Positions 1 through 14,000 are shown, numbered from the stretch's first letter. The stretch: 64,000 nt of DNA from Agelaius tricolor (GCA_023055355.1 JALJCS010000018.1:3534001-3598000), one strand, 5' to 3'. Program-made: numbers and translations. Notes: generated by a model not told the origin, from the sequence alone.

Positions 1-370
1 CTTTGCTAACATATGTTCTGGGTGTGTGAATACAAGGTCATCATGGACTTGTTAGAGTAGCAATTTTTAAAATTAGAAGCCACTACAAATCAGTTAGAAA
101 AAATCACTCAGTGTTTGAACGGGGCGTTGCCAATTGCCCAAATTTAATTTCAGTCCTGTTGGGTTTGGTGTCAGAGTCACACCCAAGATGGTTGACCTCC
201 TTTGTAATAATTCTGGGGCTTGTGGCTGTTTTGGGACGAGGCAGAGAGGTGGTCAGTGCTTCCAGGATAACTGGGTGCTGTCTGGGCTTGCAGGCAGCAG
301 AGCCAGGGCAGAGCTGTGCCTGCCTCTCTCTGTCACAGTAATGGGCCCCCAGCTGGGTAATAATTACTAT

Positions 371-680
371 TGATTCCTCAGGAGGTTGATCAATGTCTTT
401 ATTATATTATCATTATTAAGAAACTCCTTGCTTTTATAGTCAGTTATGATACACCCGGACCTAATTGGTCCTCTAATCTAAACATCATCACCATTGGCTA
501 ATTAAGAAACTACTTTTTGGTGAACAAATCTTTATAGCACACTCTACATGATCACAACAGGTGTAGCAAGTGAAGATAAGATTGTTTTTTATTATTTTTT
601 CTGATTTTCTCACAGACTTTTCCCAGAGAGGCCTGGGAAAGTTGTGTGTTGCTCTCTGTGGCCAGAGAGCTGCTGCCACA
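371..680 (-). mobile_element. ERV LTR fragment, minus orientation
   Basis: Read on the minus strand this block has the layout of a retroviral LTR: a TATA-like box (gactataaaag) near 431-441, followed by an AATAAA signal near 395-400 and an end in CA at 371. A T-rich stretch and a CCAAT-like motif (agccaatggtgatg) lie in the presumed U3. Its general sequence resembles songbird LTRs I recognise. The U3 start is placed at TGTGGC (complement of 675-680) but could lie further right. I found no target-site duplication, so the boundaries are approximate and the copy is probably old or truncated. No internal retroviral coding sequence is attached. Confidence 0.5.
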
Positions 681-1334
681 CCTCTCCTCTGCTGCCCTCG
701 CTGTTTTTGGGGGCCCTTGTCATTCTCGTGGCCTTGGTTGTTTAGCAGTGGCTGCTGGGGCTGGGATGCCCTGGAGAAATGCCTGCAGCACACTCTGTGG
801 GAATGCCCAGGGTGCTGGGGAGTGCTTTCCCTCAGGGCTAGAGAGGAGCCAGCCCCAGAGCAGCCAGCACTGCCCTGCTGTGCTCCCAGTGTCCCAGCCC
901 TTCCTCCTCTGCCCAGCACGGAGCTGTGGCAGGGTGACATCCCACCCCCAGCCAAGGGGACAGGCAGCCCCTGGGCCAGGGACAGGAACAAATGCAAGGG
1001 AGTTGGTCCCCCTTCCTCAGCACTCTGCTGTCAAGTCATCATTTTGCATTTACCAGTTTCCATGGAAACTTGCTGGCTCTCCAGTGAGAGGCCAAAGATG
1101 TGTGGTGCTGGAAGGGCTTCCTGCTGGCAAAGCAAGCCCAAGGATAAACATTTTAAGGCAAGCTGAGCACCTGCCTCTTCTGGTGTCTGAGACTCCCTCA
1201 GCAGCAAAGGGGTGAGCCCAAAGCATTCCCAGAATTGCTTCCCATCCCATCTTCTGCTCCCTGCTGCCATTAAAATGTGACTGTCTTGTGCTGGGACCAG
1301 GCTGTGGAGACTGGACTCCAGCAGCTGTTGAGCA

Positions 1335-1582
1335 GGAGCAAAAGGAAATGGGCTCAAACTGTGCCAAAGGGGGTTTGGATGTTAGGGAGAACATCTTCAC
1401 TGAAATGGAGGTCAGGCTTTGGAACAGACTGCCCAGGGAAGTGGTGGAAGTGTCCAGAAACTGTGTAGATGTGTCACTTGGAGACACATTGGTTCATTGG
1501 TGGCCTTGGCAGTGCTGGGAATGGTTGGACTCAGTGATCTCAGAGGGCTTTTCCAACCTGAACGATTCTGCCATTCTGTGGG
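1335..1582 (+). mobile_element. CR1 LINE 3' fragment
   Basis: The block follows the usual CR1 3' region in order: a segment like 'aatgggctcaaactg', then 'ttagggagaacatcttcac', then 'ggaacagactgcccaggga', and a tail 'gggcttttccaacctg' with degenerate copies of the CR1 terminal octamer (gattctgccattctgtg). It is 5'-truncated, as CR1 copies nearly always are, and diverged. It contains no intact reverse transcriptase. Confidence 0.85.
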
Positions 1583-4500
1583 ACAGTTCTGAGGTAATTA
1601 CCCCTCAGTGAGCATTTGCCCTTGTTTAGCAGTGCAGGATCACTTCCCTGAGAGCATCTGGGCGGGTCTGTGCACACCCACCCTGGCATTGCCACCTCTG
1701 TCCCCGTTTGCTGGGCCCCAGAGCTGAAAACCCCGAGGCAGAGTGTCCCCTGGCATTGGAGCTGCCTGCCTCTGGTCTTGACTGCATGGAACAAGCACTG
1801 AAAACTGCTCAGAGCAGGCTGAGGGCTGAGAGAGCCCTCATGACTTTGATGTCTTCATTATGCAGCTGGTGGGGCCAAGTTTAGTGGAGGGACATGTGAT
1901 ATGGGTGTAGAGCATTACTTGCAGCGAGCTGGGAGGGGACTCCAGGGAAGGAGAAGCATCCCAAACTGTAAATCTCTGAAAGGACATCTTATTCTATAAC
2001 AATTATTTTAGGAATAATGGGATTTATACATCTGGCTCCACTTAGAGATAACACTGGTCTCCAGATAATCCTCTGGGCTTCCCTTCAGCTCAGAGTGGGG
2101 ATTTCAGAGGGCCAGAAATGGAGCACTGGGGAGGGACCTTCACAGGGAAAATACACGAGGCAAAAACTTCTCAGGCTGTGCAGGATCATTTCAACTTCCA
2201 GGTGCACAGGATCATTTCTTTAGAAGTGTAATACCTTACAGAGATTTCTGCTGGAGCCAGGCAAAAGGAGCCCTCCAGCAAAGCGATGTCCATTGTGCTT
2301 CCCTTGGCCCTGTGAGGCCCTGGCAGAGCTGGGCACAGCTGAAATCTGTCCCCAGCTCTGAGATCTTTAGCATGCAGAGGAATAGGATGGGAGACAAGAA
2401 CCTGGTTGCTCTCTGTGATTAATTTCTGGCTTTCCTCCCCATGTATGTAAAGAGCCTTGAGGTTTCTACCTAGAAAGTATGACTGAAGCACTTTTTTTTT
2501 TGGTGATTGGGTTTTTATCTGATCTCTAGAATAGGGGATCTCTTTCAAAATAAGGGGTGTGTATGTTGTAATGAGGAGAGGAGCACTTAACTGCATGTCA
2601 GCTCTTCAGCTTTTCCATCAATCATTTTCCCTCTTCTTTTTAAACTTACCAGCAAAACCTCTGGTGCCATCAGGCAGAGGAATCAGGTTTTTTTAATGGA
2701 TATTTGCTGGAGGGAGGGGAACAATTCTGATTCCTCCTTTCTGAACTTCATGTTCCATCTGTAATTAGTGACAGGCTGGGGCAAGCCCGGCTTGCACGAA
2801 GGGGAAACCTCTTTAAGGTGGAAGAAATTATTGGCTGGAATTTTATCTTCATCTCCATTTGAATAAAGCACAGTTGATGGGAAACCCAGAGAAATTACCA
2901 AGAAAGAGCCTGTGGTAGTGGAAATCCAGCCTAGTGAATGGCTCTCCCCCCAAGCTGCCAAAGTGATGCCATTTTTGGCTGAGTGTGTCTGAGGTCTGAC
3001 TGAGGCTCCCAAGATATTCAGGTTGGGTTTTGACTTTCTGACTATCCAAATGGTCAAATGCCAGCTATGGAGGAAGCCAAGGGAGTTTTTGCTTGTGGAG
3101 GTGTAGAGAACCTTCCCCTCTTGAAGTCACGCTCAAGGCTCAGCCTGGGACACGCAGAGGTTCAGCTGGAGCCTGGGAGTCCCTGAGCTGTGCCTGTCCT
3201 TACAGCCCTTTCCCTTTGTGTGCTCTTCTACCAGGGGACACTGCTGGGGTGATGAAGGAGGCATATCATTAGATTGGAGAGGGTTGGCAGTTCAGTTTGG
3301 GACAGGCTGACCATATGACATCCCCTGGGAGTGGTGTCCTACTTTCAGTATCACCAGGAATCCCTATTGTTAGCCTGTAAGTGGAGCCAAGGGATACCCT
3401 CCTCTCCTGTTTCTGTACAGTAGTCCCTCAGGCCATGCCACTTGAGCAGATTCATTGCTGGGGTCTTCCTTGTAGGGCTCCCAGTTGTAGATTATTCCCC
3501 ACCCACAATGAATGGGGCTGTGGTCTTCCCTGTACAGCTCACTGCACTGGAATGAAGGCCAAAAAAAAAAAATAATGCCAAAGCAGCAGGGGAAAGAGAG
3601 TGCCAATAAAGATAAATGATTTCCTAATTAAGCCTGGAGACAAGGAGGGGCAAAGAGGACTGTTGAAGCCTTGTGGGAGCCAGAGTGAACCCAAGCAGGC
3701 TATACCACCACTCTGGCAGGGGTCTTTGGGCTGACATTTTTAAACAAAGGAAAAAGCTCATTTGACAATGGATCTTGCAAGAGCAATTCCAGATGCCTTG
3801 AAGCAAAGACTCTTCTCAAGCACCGGTGTTGTTATAATCACCAGGGGAGCTGCTGCCTTGCTAACTCTCACCATGGCATTATGAGCCTCCCATACTTGGG
3901 ATTTGGTTTTAGCTGCTGAAGGCACTTTATTGGAGGGGGGTGTGAAGGAGAGCATCTCCTTTGTTTGTTTGCTTGTTGTTTTAGAGGAGATGATGGACAT
4001 CATCTTGGCCAATGCACCTGGGACTGAACCAGGGAATTTGAGAACTGAAAGGAGAAGCAGTTGGGTCTTGAGCTCAAACAATCCACAAACTTTGCAAACT
4101 GGGGCTCCTGAGAGAGTCAGGGGATGGACATTTAATCAAACTTGACTGCATTATAGCTGCTAACAAGTCAGGGTCAGCTGCTGGGCTGCTTCAGCTGATG
4201 GGCTCTGCAAACTTAGAGGTGGAAGGAGCTTTGTGTGCCTGAAATTTGGTGTGGTTTTTCCAGCCATGCTGGCTGCTTACAAAAACAAAATAAAAATCTC
4301 TTTCTGCAGACCTTCGCCCCCTGTGGTTGCAAAATGTCACAGATTAGGTCGAGGCCCTCCCTGAGACATGAGCTGAAATCCCATTCATCCTGTTTAGGTT
4401 AAAATGTTTTACCTTTGAGGAGGAGGGCTGGGCTGAGGGCTGGGGCTGCTGGCAGCTCATCCTGCACAGCACATCACAGACCTGCAGGCAGGAATTTGCA

Positions 4501-7500
4501 GCAGAGCAGACACTGCTGAGGATCTGTGACATGTACCAGCTGCAGAAAATGGCCTGGGGAGAAAAGAATGACATGAGGAGACCCAAACCTTTATCTAGAT
4601 CTCCTGCACACCCTGTGTATGACCATGGTGGTGTCTCACAGGGGTTTGGAGCAATAGTTCCCTGCCCATGTGAAGGTGCCATCCCTTTCCCATGATTTCT
4701 ATTCCCCAACATGCTTTTCCTGGTGTCAGTATTTGCAGCCTGGCCCTGCTCATTTCCAGGGCAGGGCTCTGTCCAGGGCTGTCCCCATGACAGCTGCTCT
4801 TGGTGTGGCACCTCCCTCTCCTCCTTGATCCTTTATAACTTTATGTGCTTTGCTTTAAAGGTCCTCTCAGGCCTTCCCCCCCACTCCTGGCAGTCCCTGA
4901 AGTTTTGGTCCTGCCTCTGATTTGCCCTGCATATCAGCCTCCACCCAGTGTGTGACACACTTCCAAACTAGGAAAACACTTCCAAGGCCTCTGAGCCTTG
5001 TCCCCAGCAGCACGGGCCCTCTTTTCCCTCCCTGCCAATGACCAGCTCAGGGTTTGGTTGCTGAGGTAGTGAGACCTGGGCACCCTGAGGGGCCCTGTCT
5101 CTGAATTGAGGTCACACACTCTTTGGGATAGCGAGGAATCTGTTCCACATTTGGTGCTGGGAAGTCCCTGGGAAGTCTTGGGACTGCTCCTGTATGAGAT
5201 CACAGGAAGCAGGGAAAGAACCTGCTGGGAGCTGGCCTCAGAGCACTGCTCCAGGACCTACATTTTCTCAAAGAAATTAAAATCCTGGCATTGGGGCTGG
5301 AGGAAGCATTCATAGGATGGATCAATTGCCTTGAATTCCAGAATACAAAGGGCCCTGCAGTGACATTGGGTCTGTGCATCAGCCACAGCCCCAAACTCAA
5401 CTTTTGCTCATTTATTGACCTCACACCCTGGCAGGTGCCACAGCCTGGGCTGGCACAGGGAGCAGCAGCAGCATTGCACAGGGATTTGCCTCTCAACACA
5501 GCAGCCACAAAGTCCAGCCCAGGCCCTGCTGTGGTGGTGTCACTGCCTCTGCTGCCCCACACCTCTCCCCATTTGCAGAACACCCCTGGCTGCGTTTGAG
5601 CCTGCAGGGGCTTGCACAAGTGACCCTGCTCTTTGGAGTGTACTTATTGATCCTGTCCCCTCCTGTTGACACTGTCCAACCCAGAAGTAGCTCACCCTCA
5701 CTCTGAGCCCAGTGTCAGTGTCAGCTCTGCAGAGTGAGGACTGGGAGAGTCTTCCTCTTAAAATCAGCCTGTCCCAAGCCTGGGCACAGAGAGACCACAG
5801 CACTGCTGAGCAGAGAAGGGGCAAATCTGCTTCTCAGGTTAGAACAGCACTTTAATGTTGGGGAACAGGGGCAGGAGACAGCAGGTAGAGTGGGTCAGGG
5901 GATGGCTGGTCGTGTCCTGGGCACTGTGAGGACATTACCTGTCCCCCACCATCCCAGCAGGTCAAGCACAGAGCGGGTCAGGAGATGGTGTGAGGGGAGG
6001 AAGGGAGATAGAGAAGGGATGATGGCCAAGCTGAAAATTCCAAACCTTCCTGTCCTTACCCGCCTTATTTCATTGCTTTGCTTGAGGGCATTTCTGTCCC
6101 CTTTCCCATTTGTTCTTTCTGTAGCTGATACTGAGCTGGCCAGATGATGCTGTGGAGCACAGAAAACACTTGTTTTCCTCAAGCACTGTGAGCACAGCTC
6201 ACCTGCCCAGCTCTGCTGAGCACAGCTGGAGGGCAGGGAAGAGATCAGAGGGGCTGTGCAAGGGACAGAATGCTCCTGGCTGCTCCTGCCCTGCCAGACA
6301 TGGCTTTGCCTTTGCATTGCAGTGATTCCCTCTGCCTGAATTAACCCACTGAGTGCTGGGGGGGATGGATGTGTCCCCCCAGAGCCCCTGGCCCAGCCAT
6401 GGGGCTGCCCAGTGCTCGATGGCTGCTGCACAGCACTTGTGGTTTGTAAGCTGGATGTCCTGAATCTTCTTGCCAATCATTAACCTGCTCTTTCAGGGCA
6501 AATGCAGCTGGGTGAGGGTGCCAGGGCAGCACGTAGGTACCAATTAAATCTCTGGCAGGATGCAAGCAGTGCACGTTACAGCAATTGCTGGCACTCATGC
6601 TCTCAGCAATGCCAGTGTGCTTCCTGCTGCAAACAGAGGGAATGGAGTTAATGGGTGACCACAGCAGGGCAGCCAGTGTGTCCTTTGCAAGGGTCATGTT
6701 TGGGAATTTCCTTTTCCTATGGTTTCAGGTGTGTTTACTATGTGCAGTGCTCTCCATTGACAATTTCAGGGCCTCATATGGGGTGGTCTCCAAGTTCTCT
6801 TTGTCAGCTCATTCCTTGACTTTGTTACTTATGTGTTAGTTACCCTATTTTTAGAAGACTAATAAACCACTGCAACAGTCGTAATCCTGGAGCTGTTCTT
6901 GTCCAGAACGATGCAGAAGTGGCTGAACTCACACAGGGAGCACGGAGTCCTCAGTGTAGGTGTCACAGGGGCAGCTCATGGCAGCTGCTCTCCTGATCCC
7001 ATGCTCTGACAGGAATGGCTTAGTGAGGAGATGACCTGGGAAGATGGCCCCATTTCCACTTGGCAGTAGGTAAGAGGGGAAACATGATTCAAGCTTGACC
7101 AGAGTGCTGGTGGGAACATGCCTGCTGTCATGGGAAGTTCCTCCTTGGCTCAGATGCAGGGCCTGTTTCTTCTCCTCTCACTGCACTGGAGGCCTCAGGG
7201 CCTGAGCTCACATTTAGATGTCTAAATTACAGCCGATGAGGACACCCTTCCCAGCCAGAATTTGCCAGGATCTTTGTGTAGGTCCTGGCCAAGGGCTGAT
7301 CTCCCTGTTTCCCATTGTAGTCTGGAGATTGGCACTGAAGAGGGTGATTTACTCATCCCTCCAAACTGCCCTCTGGGGGACTCTTTTCTCTTGGCCAGAA
7401 AGGTATTTTGGGGGATCTTCTTTTGGCCAGGCTGAAGGTCTCCTTGTGAATCCTATCCCTCAGAGCTTGCATACAGCACATTCCCCGTGGCTCATCCCTC

Positions 7501-10114
7501 CACTGGCACTACAGGAGATAATTAGTGCGTGGCTAAGTCATATGTGCTGAGGGTCAGGCAAGACAATGAGGCACATTTTCCCCTGGAGTAAAGAGATGTC
7601 AACAGAGTTGCACTGCAGCGAAATGATGGGATCTGTCAGTGACCCTGGCCCTTTCACTGAGCAAACAGCCTGGGGCAGAGCCTTCCTGCAGAAGAATGGC
7701 ATGGTCTGGCAGCCAGGCACCCTTGTGAACGCACACGTGGGGCTCTCCCAGGGCTGCTGTCCCCAGGAGCCTTCATCCCACACTCCTGGGCCCACAGTAA
7801 CTCCTTGGAGGCCACTCCTTGGTGTGTCTGTGAAATCAGCCCTCAGGAGAACAAAGTACCTGCCCCTGGGGACAGCAGGGGGAAGAGCACAACTTGGAAA
7901 AGATGGTTTCCAGTGGAGTTTTGGGGTATTTCAGGAGCATTTGGAGATAGTAAAATAGATCAGAACCAGGTCAGGTGAGGACTTGTCCATCTGACATCCT
8001 TCAGCTCAGTTCTTCCAGTGCACAGGATTATCCATGTTAACTAAAAGGCCCATGGTTAATGCTGTGAGGCAAAGTATCTCTCTGGCTGTTTCAGTGCTTC
8101 TTAGAATGGGGAAATTCTCTTTGCATTTATGCTCCACATGAAAGCTGATCCATATCTCCAACCTTCATCTCCTTTCCCCTGAGTCTGTCACCAGACCTTA
8201 TACAGCCCAGTGTGGAGACCAAGAGGGGCCACACCATTGGCCTGGGCTATGAAAAGCAAGAAGAAACTCTTGATTTTTCAAGGGAATCTTCCAGTCCAGG
8301 ATCATTTCAACCAATTGTGATGGCAAAAATAAGCTCTTTTGACAGTACAAGTCTTGTGCATTAAAACAAAGTAATCCCCTTTGGTTTCACCTTGATGTTG
8401 CTATGCTCCAAATGCCAACATCACTCTTTATTCTGCTCACATTCCTCTCCAGTTCCAGGTAAAAGACCAAATGTCTCTCACCCTCTTGTTGGAGCTGAGT
8501 CTGTCAAGTGTGGCTCCTTTTGTGCCACTCCCTAACTCACATCTTTGGGACTTACACCCCCTTATCTGTAAAAAATCACATACCTGGGTGATATTCTAAT
8601 GCAGTAATGGATTTTTCCAGTTGCTCCACCTGGTGAAATGTGCTGTGGACTGAGATTGCCATGCAGCTAATTATCATTAGAACATCTGTGCTCTGGCAGC
8701 TGAAGGCAGCATGTCCATTGATGCTCTCAGCTCTGCCCTGGCAGAGAGCCCCAGCGTGCTGATGTGCCAGGCTGGTGTTTTCTATGGACTCTGAGTTAGA
8801 GCCTTGCTCTTCCAAGCTGCTTTCAGCATGTGCTGCCTGCACTGCAGCCTGGTTTGTGAAACAAATGGTGTATTCTGGCAGAGAGGGTTGAGACAGCTGG
8901 GAGAAAGTAATGGCTGGGCTGGGAGCAGGCTTGGAGTTGCATTCTGGAGCCATCTCACTCTTTTGATGAGCATTTTCACACCTTCCTCTATGGAAGGAGT
9001 GGGGAACCTGCTCCTGAACAAGGTGCTGCAGCCCAGCAGAGCCCAGGCACCCTTTGTGCCTCCCAGCAAGGTGCAGGAACCAACAGACCCAGGGCAGCAA
9101 CAGGCACTGGGTGCCTTTACATGTCCTTAAATGCCTCTTTCTTGTGCATTACCTGGCTCCAGAGGCAGCACAGCAGTGAGGGCACCATGCCCAGGGCTGC
9201 CACAGGCTGTGCTCAGACACTTGAGAACACTCAGAGAAGGGTGTTGTGCTGGGAGTCGAGGCAGAATCACCCCTCTTATTTAGGCTCCCATGTTGGAATG
9301 TGTTACACAAATGGATTGGGGGAGACCTACTGTCAGAGGGATTCAAGAGGTCTTTGCATACTGTCAACATCCGTTTAGAAATTGCTCCACATGTGGCCCC
9401 AGCTCATGCAATTGAGCCCTTGACCGCATCCTGTAAAACAGGGCAGTGCCTGTTTCCTGGGAGCTCTACCAAGTTGTCTCCAAGTGCTTTTAATTTACTA
9501 ATATAACTAGTGAGATGTTCCTGCTGTGTCCTTGCGCCGTGCCTCCCAGGAGAACAGCTTGTCAGGGTGTTAAAAAGATGCCAGTGTGCTTCTGTGAAGG
9601 GCTTCCTATGGACAATGATTTGCACATCCCATAGAAAAGTCCTTCTCGGATGACACGTGTAACATTGCAGCTATGTCCAAGGCTAATGGTTATTTTCCAC
9701 ATAAATGGAATTATATTTGCCTTCAGCAACATCGGCCACTGGGACCTCCTTCTAAAGCTGGCAGCGCTTCCAAGTCTCTAAATAAAGTGACACAGACCTG
9801 AGGTAAAAGTTTGGTGTAGAAAGCAAACAGAGATGTTCTTACGAGAAGAGCAGACAGGGTGGGTTTTGATAAGATGGCTAAAATGGAAGAAAATGTAGAA
9901 AACCAGAGGGTCTCATGTGGGAGTCCCACTGCGGTCTCATGAGTGGCACTCAGTGTGTGTTGAAGGCTCCTATGGATCCCTGTGAAAATGGGCAACAAAA
10001 GGTTTTGCCTGTTAGTCAGAGCCATCCCAGAGAATGAGTCACAGCCAGTGGGAAAGGCGATGCTCCTTCAGCAGTGCCGCAGAGCTCTGCAGCAGAGATC
10101 TGCCTCTCCTGTAG

Positions 10115-10242
10115 GGGCACGGGCTGGGAGGTGACACAGGCTGGGAGGTGACACGGGCTGGGAGGTGGCACAGACTCAGAGGTGACATGGGCTGTGAAGT
10201 GGCACAGGCTGTGAAGTGACACAGGCTGTGAAGTGACACGGG
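10115..10242. repeat. 18-bp tandem repeat, about 7 units
   Basis: Units of about 18 bp built on ggctgggaggtgacacag repeat seven times. Later units change 'gggaggtg' to 'tgtgaagtg'. It lies in the intron about 700 bp before the Ig exon. Open frames over it are a consequence of the repeat. Confidence 0.9.
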
Positions 10243-10949
10243 TAGTTGTCCCACCCACCCTCTCCTGCTCTTTGGAGGCACATCTGGCTGCTCAGATGAG
10301 TGTGTGCAGCTCAGCCACACATGTCTGTATTCCATTGGAGTGTGGATTTGGGGGACACGAGGTGCTTGCCCTTTTTTAGGTTGAGTTGAAGCTGTCAGTG
10401 ATATGTGCAGGGCAAACCCCAGGGGGTGGATGTGCAGGGTGGTGAGGGTGAGTCCCCCTGGGTGCTGTGGGTGTTTGTGTTGAGTGTGTGGCACTGCTGA
10501 ATGCAGCTGGTGGAGCACTGACTGCTCAGCATCCCTGCTGAGGAAGGTGCAGAGCAGGCATCTCCTCTCCACATCTCTGTCTGGCAGGCAGATCCCACTG
10601 TCCATCAGTAAATTGGCTTTTTTCCAGTGTGGAAAGCTTGTGCTGGAGTGCTGGGACTCTGGGCCTCAACTCCTCACAAGACTTTCTGTGTGAATGAGAG
10701 CAGGTGTCAGACCAAACCACATCACACGCTCAGAGCAGTGGGTTCAGAGGGAGATGTTCACCTAGCAAATCCTGGGAAGGGACTTGTCCAAATCCCATCC
10801 AGGCTCCAGTGCCTCTTCAGCAAGCTCAGGCAGCCCATCCTGTCAAGCAGGGGTGACCCTCCAGGCAGCATCCCTGGGCCAGGAATGGTTGTCACTTCAT
10901 GAGGTTGGTCAGCAATGGAGTAAGAAATGTCTGCTGTACTTTTCAACAG

Positions 10950-11068
10950 AAAGATTTCCAGACTGCAGTTCAACAAGGTGAAGCTTGAAGATGCTGGGGA
11001 GTACAGCTGCGAAGCCGAGAACATTTTAGGGAAAGACACCGCAAAAGGCAGCCTGAATGTGAAAAGTG
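10950..11068 (+). CDS. NRG2: NRG2 exon: C-terminal half of Ig-like C2 domain
   Basis: The 119-nt exon lies between acceptor ttttcaacag and donor gtaagt. It enters with one base completing a codon and leaves with one base over (phase 2 in, phase 1 out). It translates as KISRLQFNKVKLEDAGEYSC followed by EAENILGKDTAKG. The DAGEYSC motif is the standard 'D-x-G-x-Y-x-C' around the second Ig cysteine. In neuregulins this domain binds heparan sulfate and holds the ligand in the matrix. The partner cysteine is on the upstream exon, outside the window. Confidence 0.97.
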
Positions 11069-14000
11069 GTAAGTGAAGAAGCCAGCAAATGTCTCGAGCT
11101 GTCTACCATTCCACAGAAAGGTTCTGCACATGGTCTGTCTTGTATTTTGTTTCATGCTTTCAGGATATCGAGTAAAACAATCTTGGGAGATAAGAAAAAT
11201 GCAGCTTAGCATAAATGTTTATCTTTGTTATCTGTCACTGGCAATGTGGTTAATTTACATTTTAAATAAACTTACAGTCTATGTATTTTTTTTAAAAAAG
11301 GGGTAAGGAGGAAAGAAAGCTGGTGGGCTTGATGTTTTCATTTTTTAAAGAATTTCTGAGAAGCAAAACTCACCAGAAGACAAGTAATTAGACCATAGCT
11401 TTGTGATGAGTGAAGTTGCTTCTGATTTTCATCCTAGAATGTGTGCTCCATCTCTTAGAGCTCAGCGGATGGAGTCTGAGGTTAGGTGGTTTTATTATTA
11501 TCTTGGTCATAATAATTATATTGCTTAACACGATGGTTTGGATGCACCCTCCGGCTCAGAAAGTCCCTACAGTGGCTGCCAGAAGCTGGGAGGGCACAGC
11601 TGGGAGGGGGTGACTGTATTTCCTAAGCTCTTCCTCCTGCCATTCACAAGGGGCACTGTGGCAGCCTGGGCTGGGAGCTGGGCTCTGCCTCTGGGCTCTG
11701 CAGCCCTTTGCTGGGATCCAGGTTTTTGTTCTCATCCCATGTGAGGGAAGGTAGCTTTCTCCTGCTGCTTTCTGGCAGTATTTTCTCTCTCAACCTCGGC
11801 GTTTCTGAATCTTTTCTTCCATGAAGCTGCAGCATCACACAGCCTCCCCCTGCCTGCCCAGTCCCAGTGCTGGCAGGGTCTGCAGGAAGGCCACCCTTGC
11901 TCACACCTCCCTGCCTTCATCCTCTGCTGGGTTTATTTCCAATTCTGATAGGAAAGGTGCCCCGAGTAAGAAACTGAGGCAGTGCTCTCCTTTTGTCTTT
12001 CTTGCCTCACTCTCTGGCTGCCCCACACCACAAAAACTGCTCCTGTGTGATGGGAGCTGCATGTGCAAGCTCCCTTCCCCCTGTGCAGCCATCAGAGCCC
12101 TGTCTGCTCCTCTGCTGCCCCTTCCCCAGCACCAAAAACCCTCTCACAGGAGGGGGAGTGAGGTTGAGCAGTGCCAGCTGCAGGGCTCTGACCTGCACAC
12201 AGGGAAATGCACACAGGGAAATGCACACAGAGAAAGGCACAGCAGGGAAATGCACACCTGGGAAATGCACAGCAGGGAAATGCACAGAGGGAAATGCACA
12301 GCAGGGAAATGCAAAGCAGGGAAATGCACACAGGGAAATGCACAAAGGGAGATGCACACAGGGAAAGGCAGAGCAGGGAAATGCACAGCAGGGAAATGCA
12401 CACAGGGAAAGGCACAGCAGGGAAATGCACACAGGGAAAGGCAGAGCAGGGAAATGCAACCTGGTAAATGCACACCTGGGAAATGCACACAGGGAAATGC
12501 ACACAGGGAAATGCACAGCAGGGAAATGCACACAGGGAAATGCACACAGGGAAATGCACAGCAGGGAAACGGACACAGGGTAATGCACAGCAGGGAAAGG
12601 CACAGCAGGGAAATGCACACAGGGAAATGCACACCTGGTAAATGCACACAGGGAAAGGCAGAGCAGGGAAATGCACAGCAGGGAAATGCACACAGAGAAA
12701 TGCACAGCAGGGAAATGCACACAGGGAAATGCACACCTGGTAAATGCACACAGGGAAATGCACACAGGGAAATGCACAGAGGGAAATGCACAGCAGGGAA
12801 ATGCACACCTGGTAAATGCACACAGGGAAATGCACACAGGGAAAGGCACACAGGGAAATGCACACCTGGCCACTGCAGGGCAGGCAGCACCTGCCAGGGT
12901 GCTCAGGAAACCACCCTGTGTGGCAAGGACCCTCCCAGCAGGGATGGGTTCACTCCTGAGCTGCCCAGAAATTGTTAAGACCTGAAAACCCACAAAAGGC
13001 ACACAGAGATGTCTCTGTGAATGTGGTGGGTTCCCTGCCTGGATGATCCATGCTCTCAGCTGCCTTCCCCTCTGCCCTTGGCTCACTGCTCAGCTGCAGG
13101 CACACCTTGCTGCTCTTTGCAGATCACCTGCCACCACAGCAGGGCCAGTCCAGGGGATGCTGATCCCTGGAGGCTTTTGTGGCCCTGTCCCCCCTATTTT
13201 TCACCTTTTTTCACCACTCTTTTTTCCCCTTTCCCCCGCAGCTACCCAGAGTTAAGCAGCCTTCCCCAGTTTGCAGGCATGTGCTCTCCTGGAGTATTCC
13301 TGTCCCCTCACTGCTGGGCCTTCCTGGGGCCTTGCAAGCTTTCCTCCCTTCTTCTGTGACACCTTTCAGTGCAAAACTCCTCAGGGCGCCTGAATCCACA
13401 GATGTATTGTCCCCTGGTTCTTCTTCCCCAAGATCCTTAGCACTGATCCTGTTGTGACTCCCATTGCAAAGTGCTCTTTGCTCTATTCCAATACCACTTT
13501 TCAGTTTCAGAAAAGCAGCTTTTCAGCCATACACATCTGTTGCAAGTCACCAAATCCACCACATCTTTAGAGAGAGTGGCTGCAGAGCAGAGACCCCTTG
13601 GCACTTAGAAAATGCCCCTCAGCCAAACCCTCCCCTCACCCCTCCTCTACAATTCCAGCATTTCCACAAAACTCCCAGCTCAGAAATAAATGCTTTTGCA
13701 TTGAGAAACTTTGTGAGGGTGTTAATTTCTGAGGAAATGCTTCTGGACTTAGTCAAAATATACTGCAATATATTGCAGATTTTATGACTTTGAAGTAAAT
13801 TAGATGCTTTCTTAGAAAAATATCCCATTTCCCAGTTCTCATCATTGAATAGTCAAATGTTGATATCACATAGCCATGAGGGCACAGTTGATGTGTGACT
13901 ATTTCAGGTTCTTTTTTTCTTCAAAAAATTTCTAGGCATCTCCTCAACTGCCCTGTCCCTTATCAAACACTGCAGAGAAAATCAAGTTGTACAAAAAATT

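Larger units (their letters stand above)
1..10949 (+). other. NRG2: NRG2 intron upstream of the second Ig exon (5' end outside window)
   Basis: I see no supported exon in these 10.9 kb. The exon coding the first half of the Ig domain, which must splice to position 10950, was looked for by its expected Trp-Phe-Lys/Gly-Asn motifs and not found, so it is probably upstream of the window. The stretch holds an ERV LTR fragment (371-680), a CR1 fragment (1335-1582) and a short 18-bp tandem repeat (10115-10242). The rest is unremarkable intronic sequence with scattered short open frames and no splice-flanked conserved peptide. The sequence before 10950 (cttttcaacag) is an acceptable acceptor. Confidence 0.7.

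Noticed and set aside
12007..13086. Long minus-strand open frame (about 359 codons) rich in Cys, Phe and Pro
   Set aside because: It is produced by the 14-15 bp minisatellite. Equivalent open frames exist in other frames and on the other strand, and there is no conserved domain or splice context.
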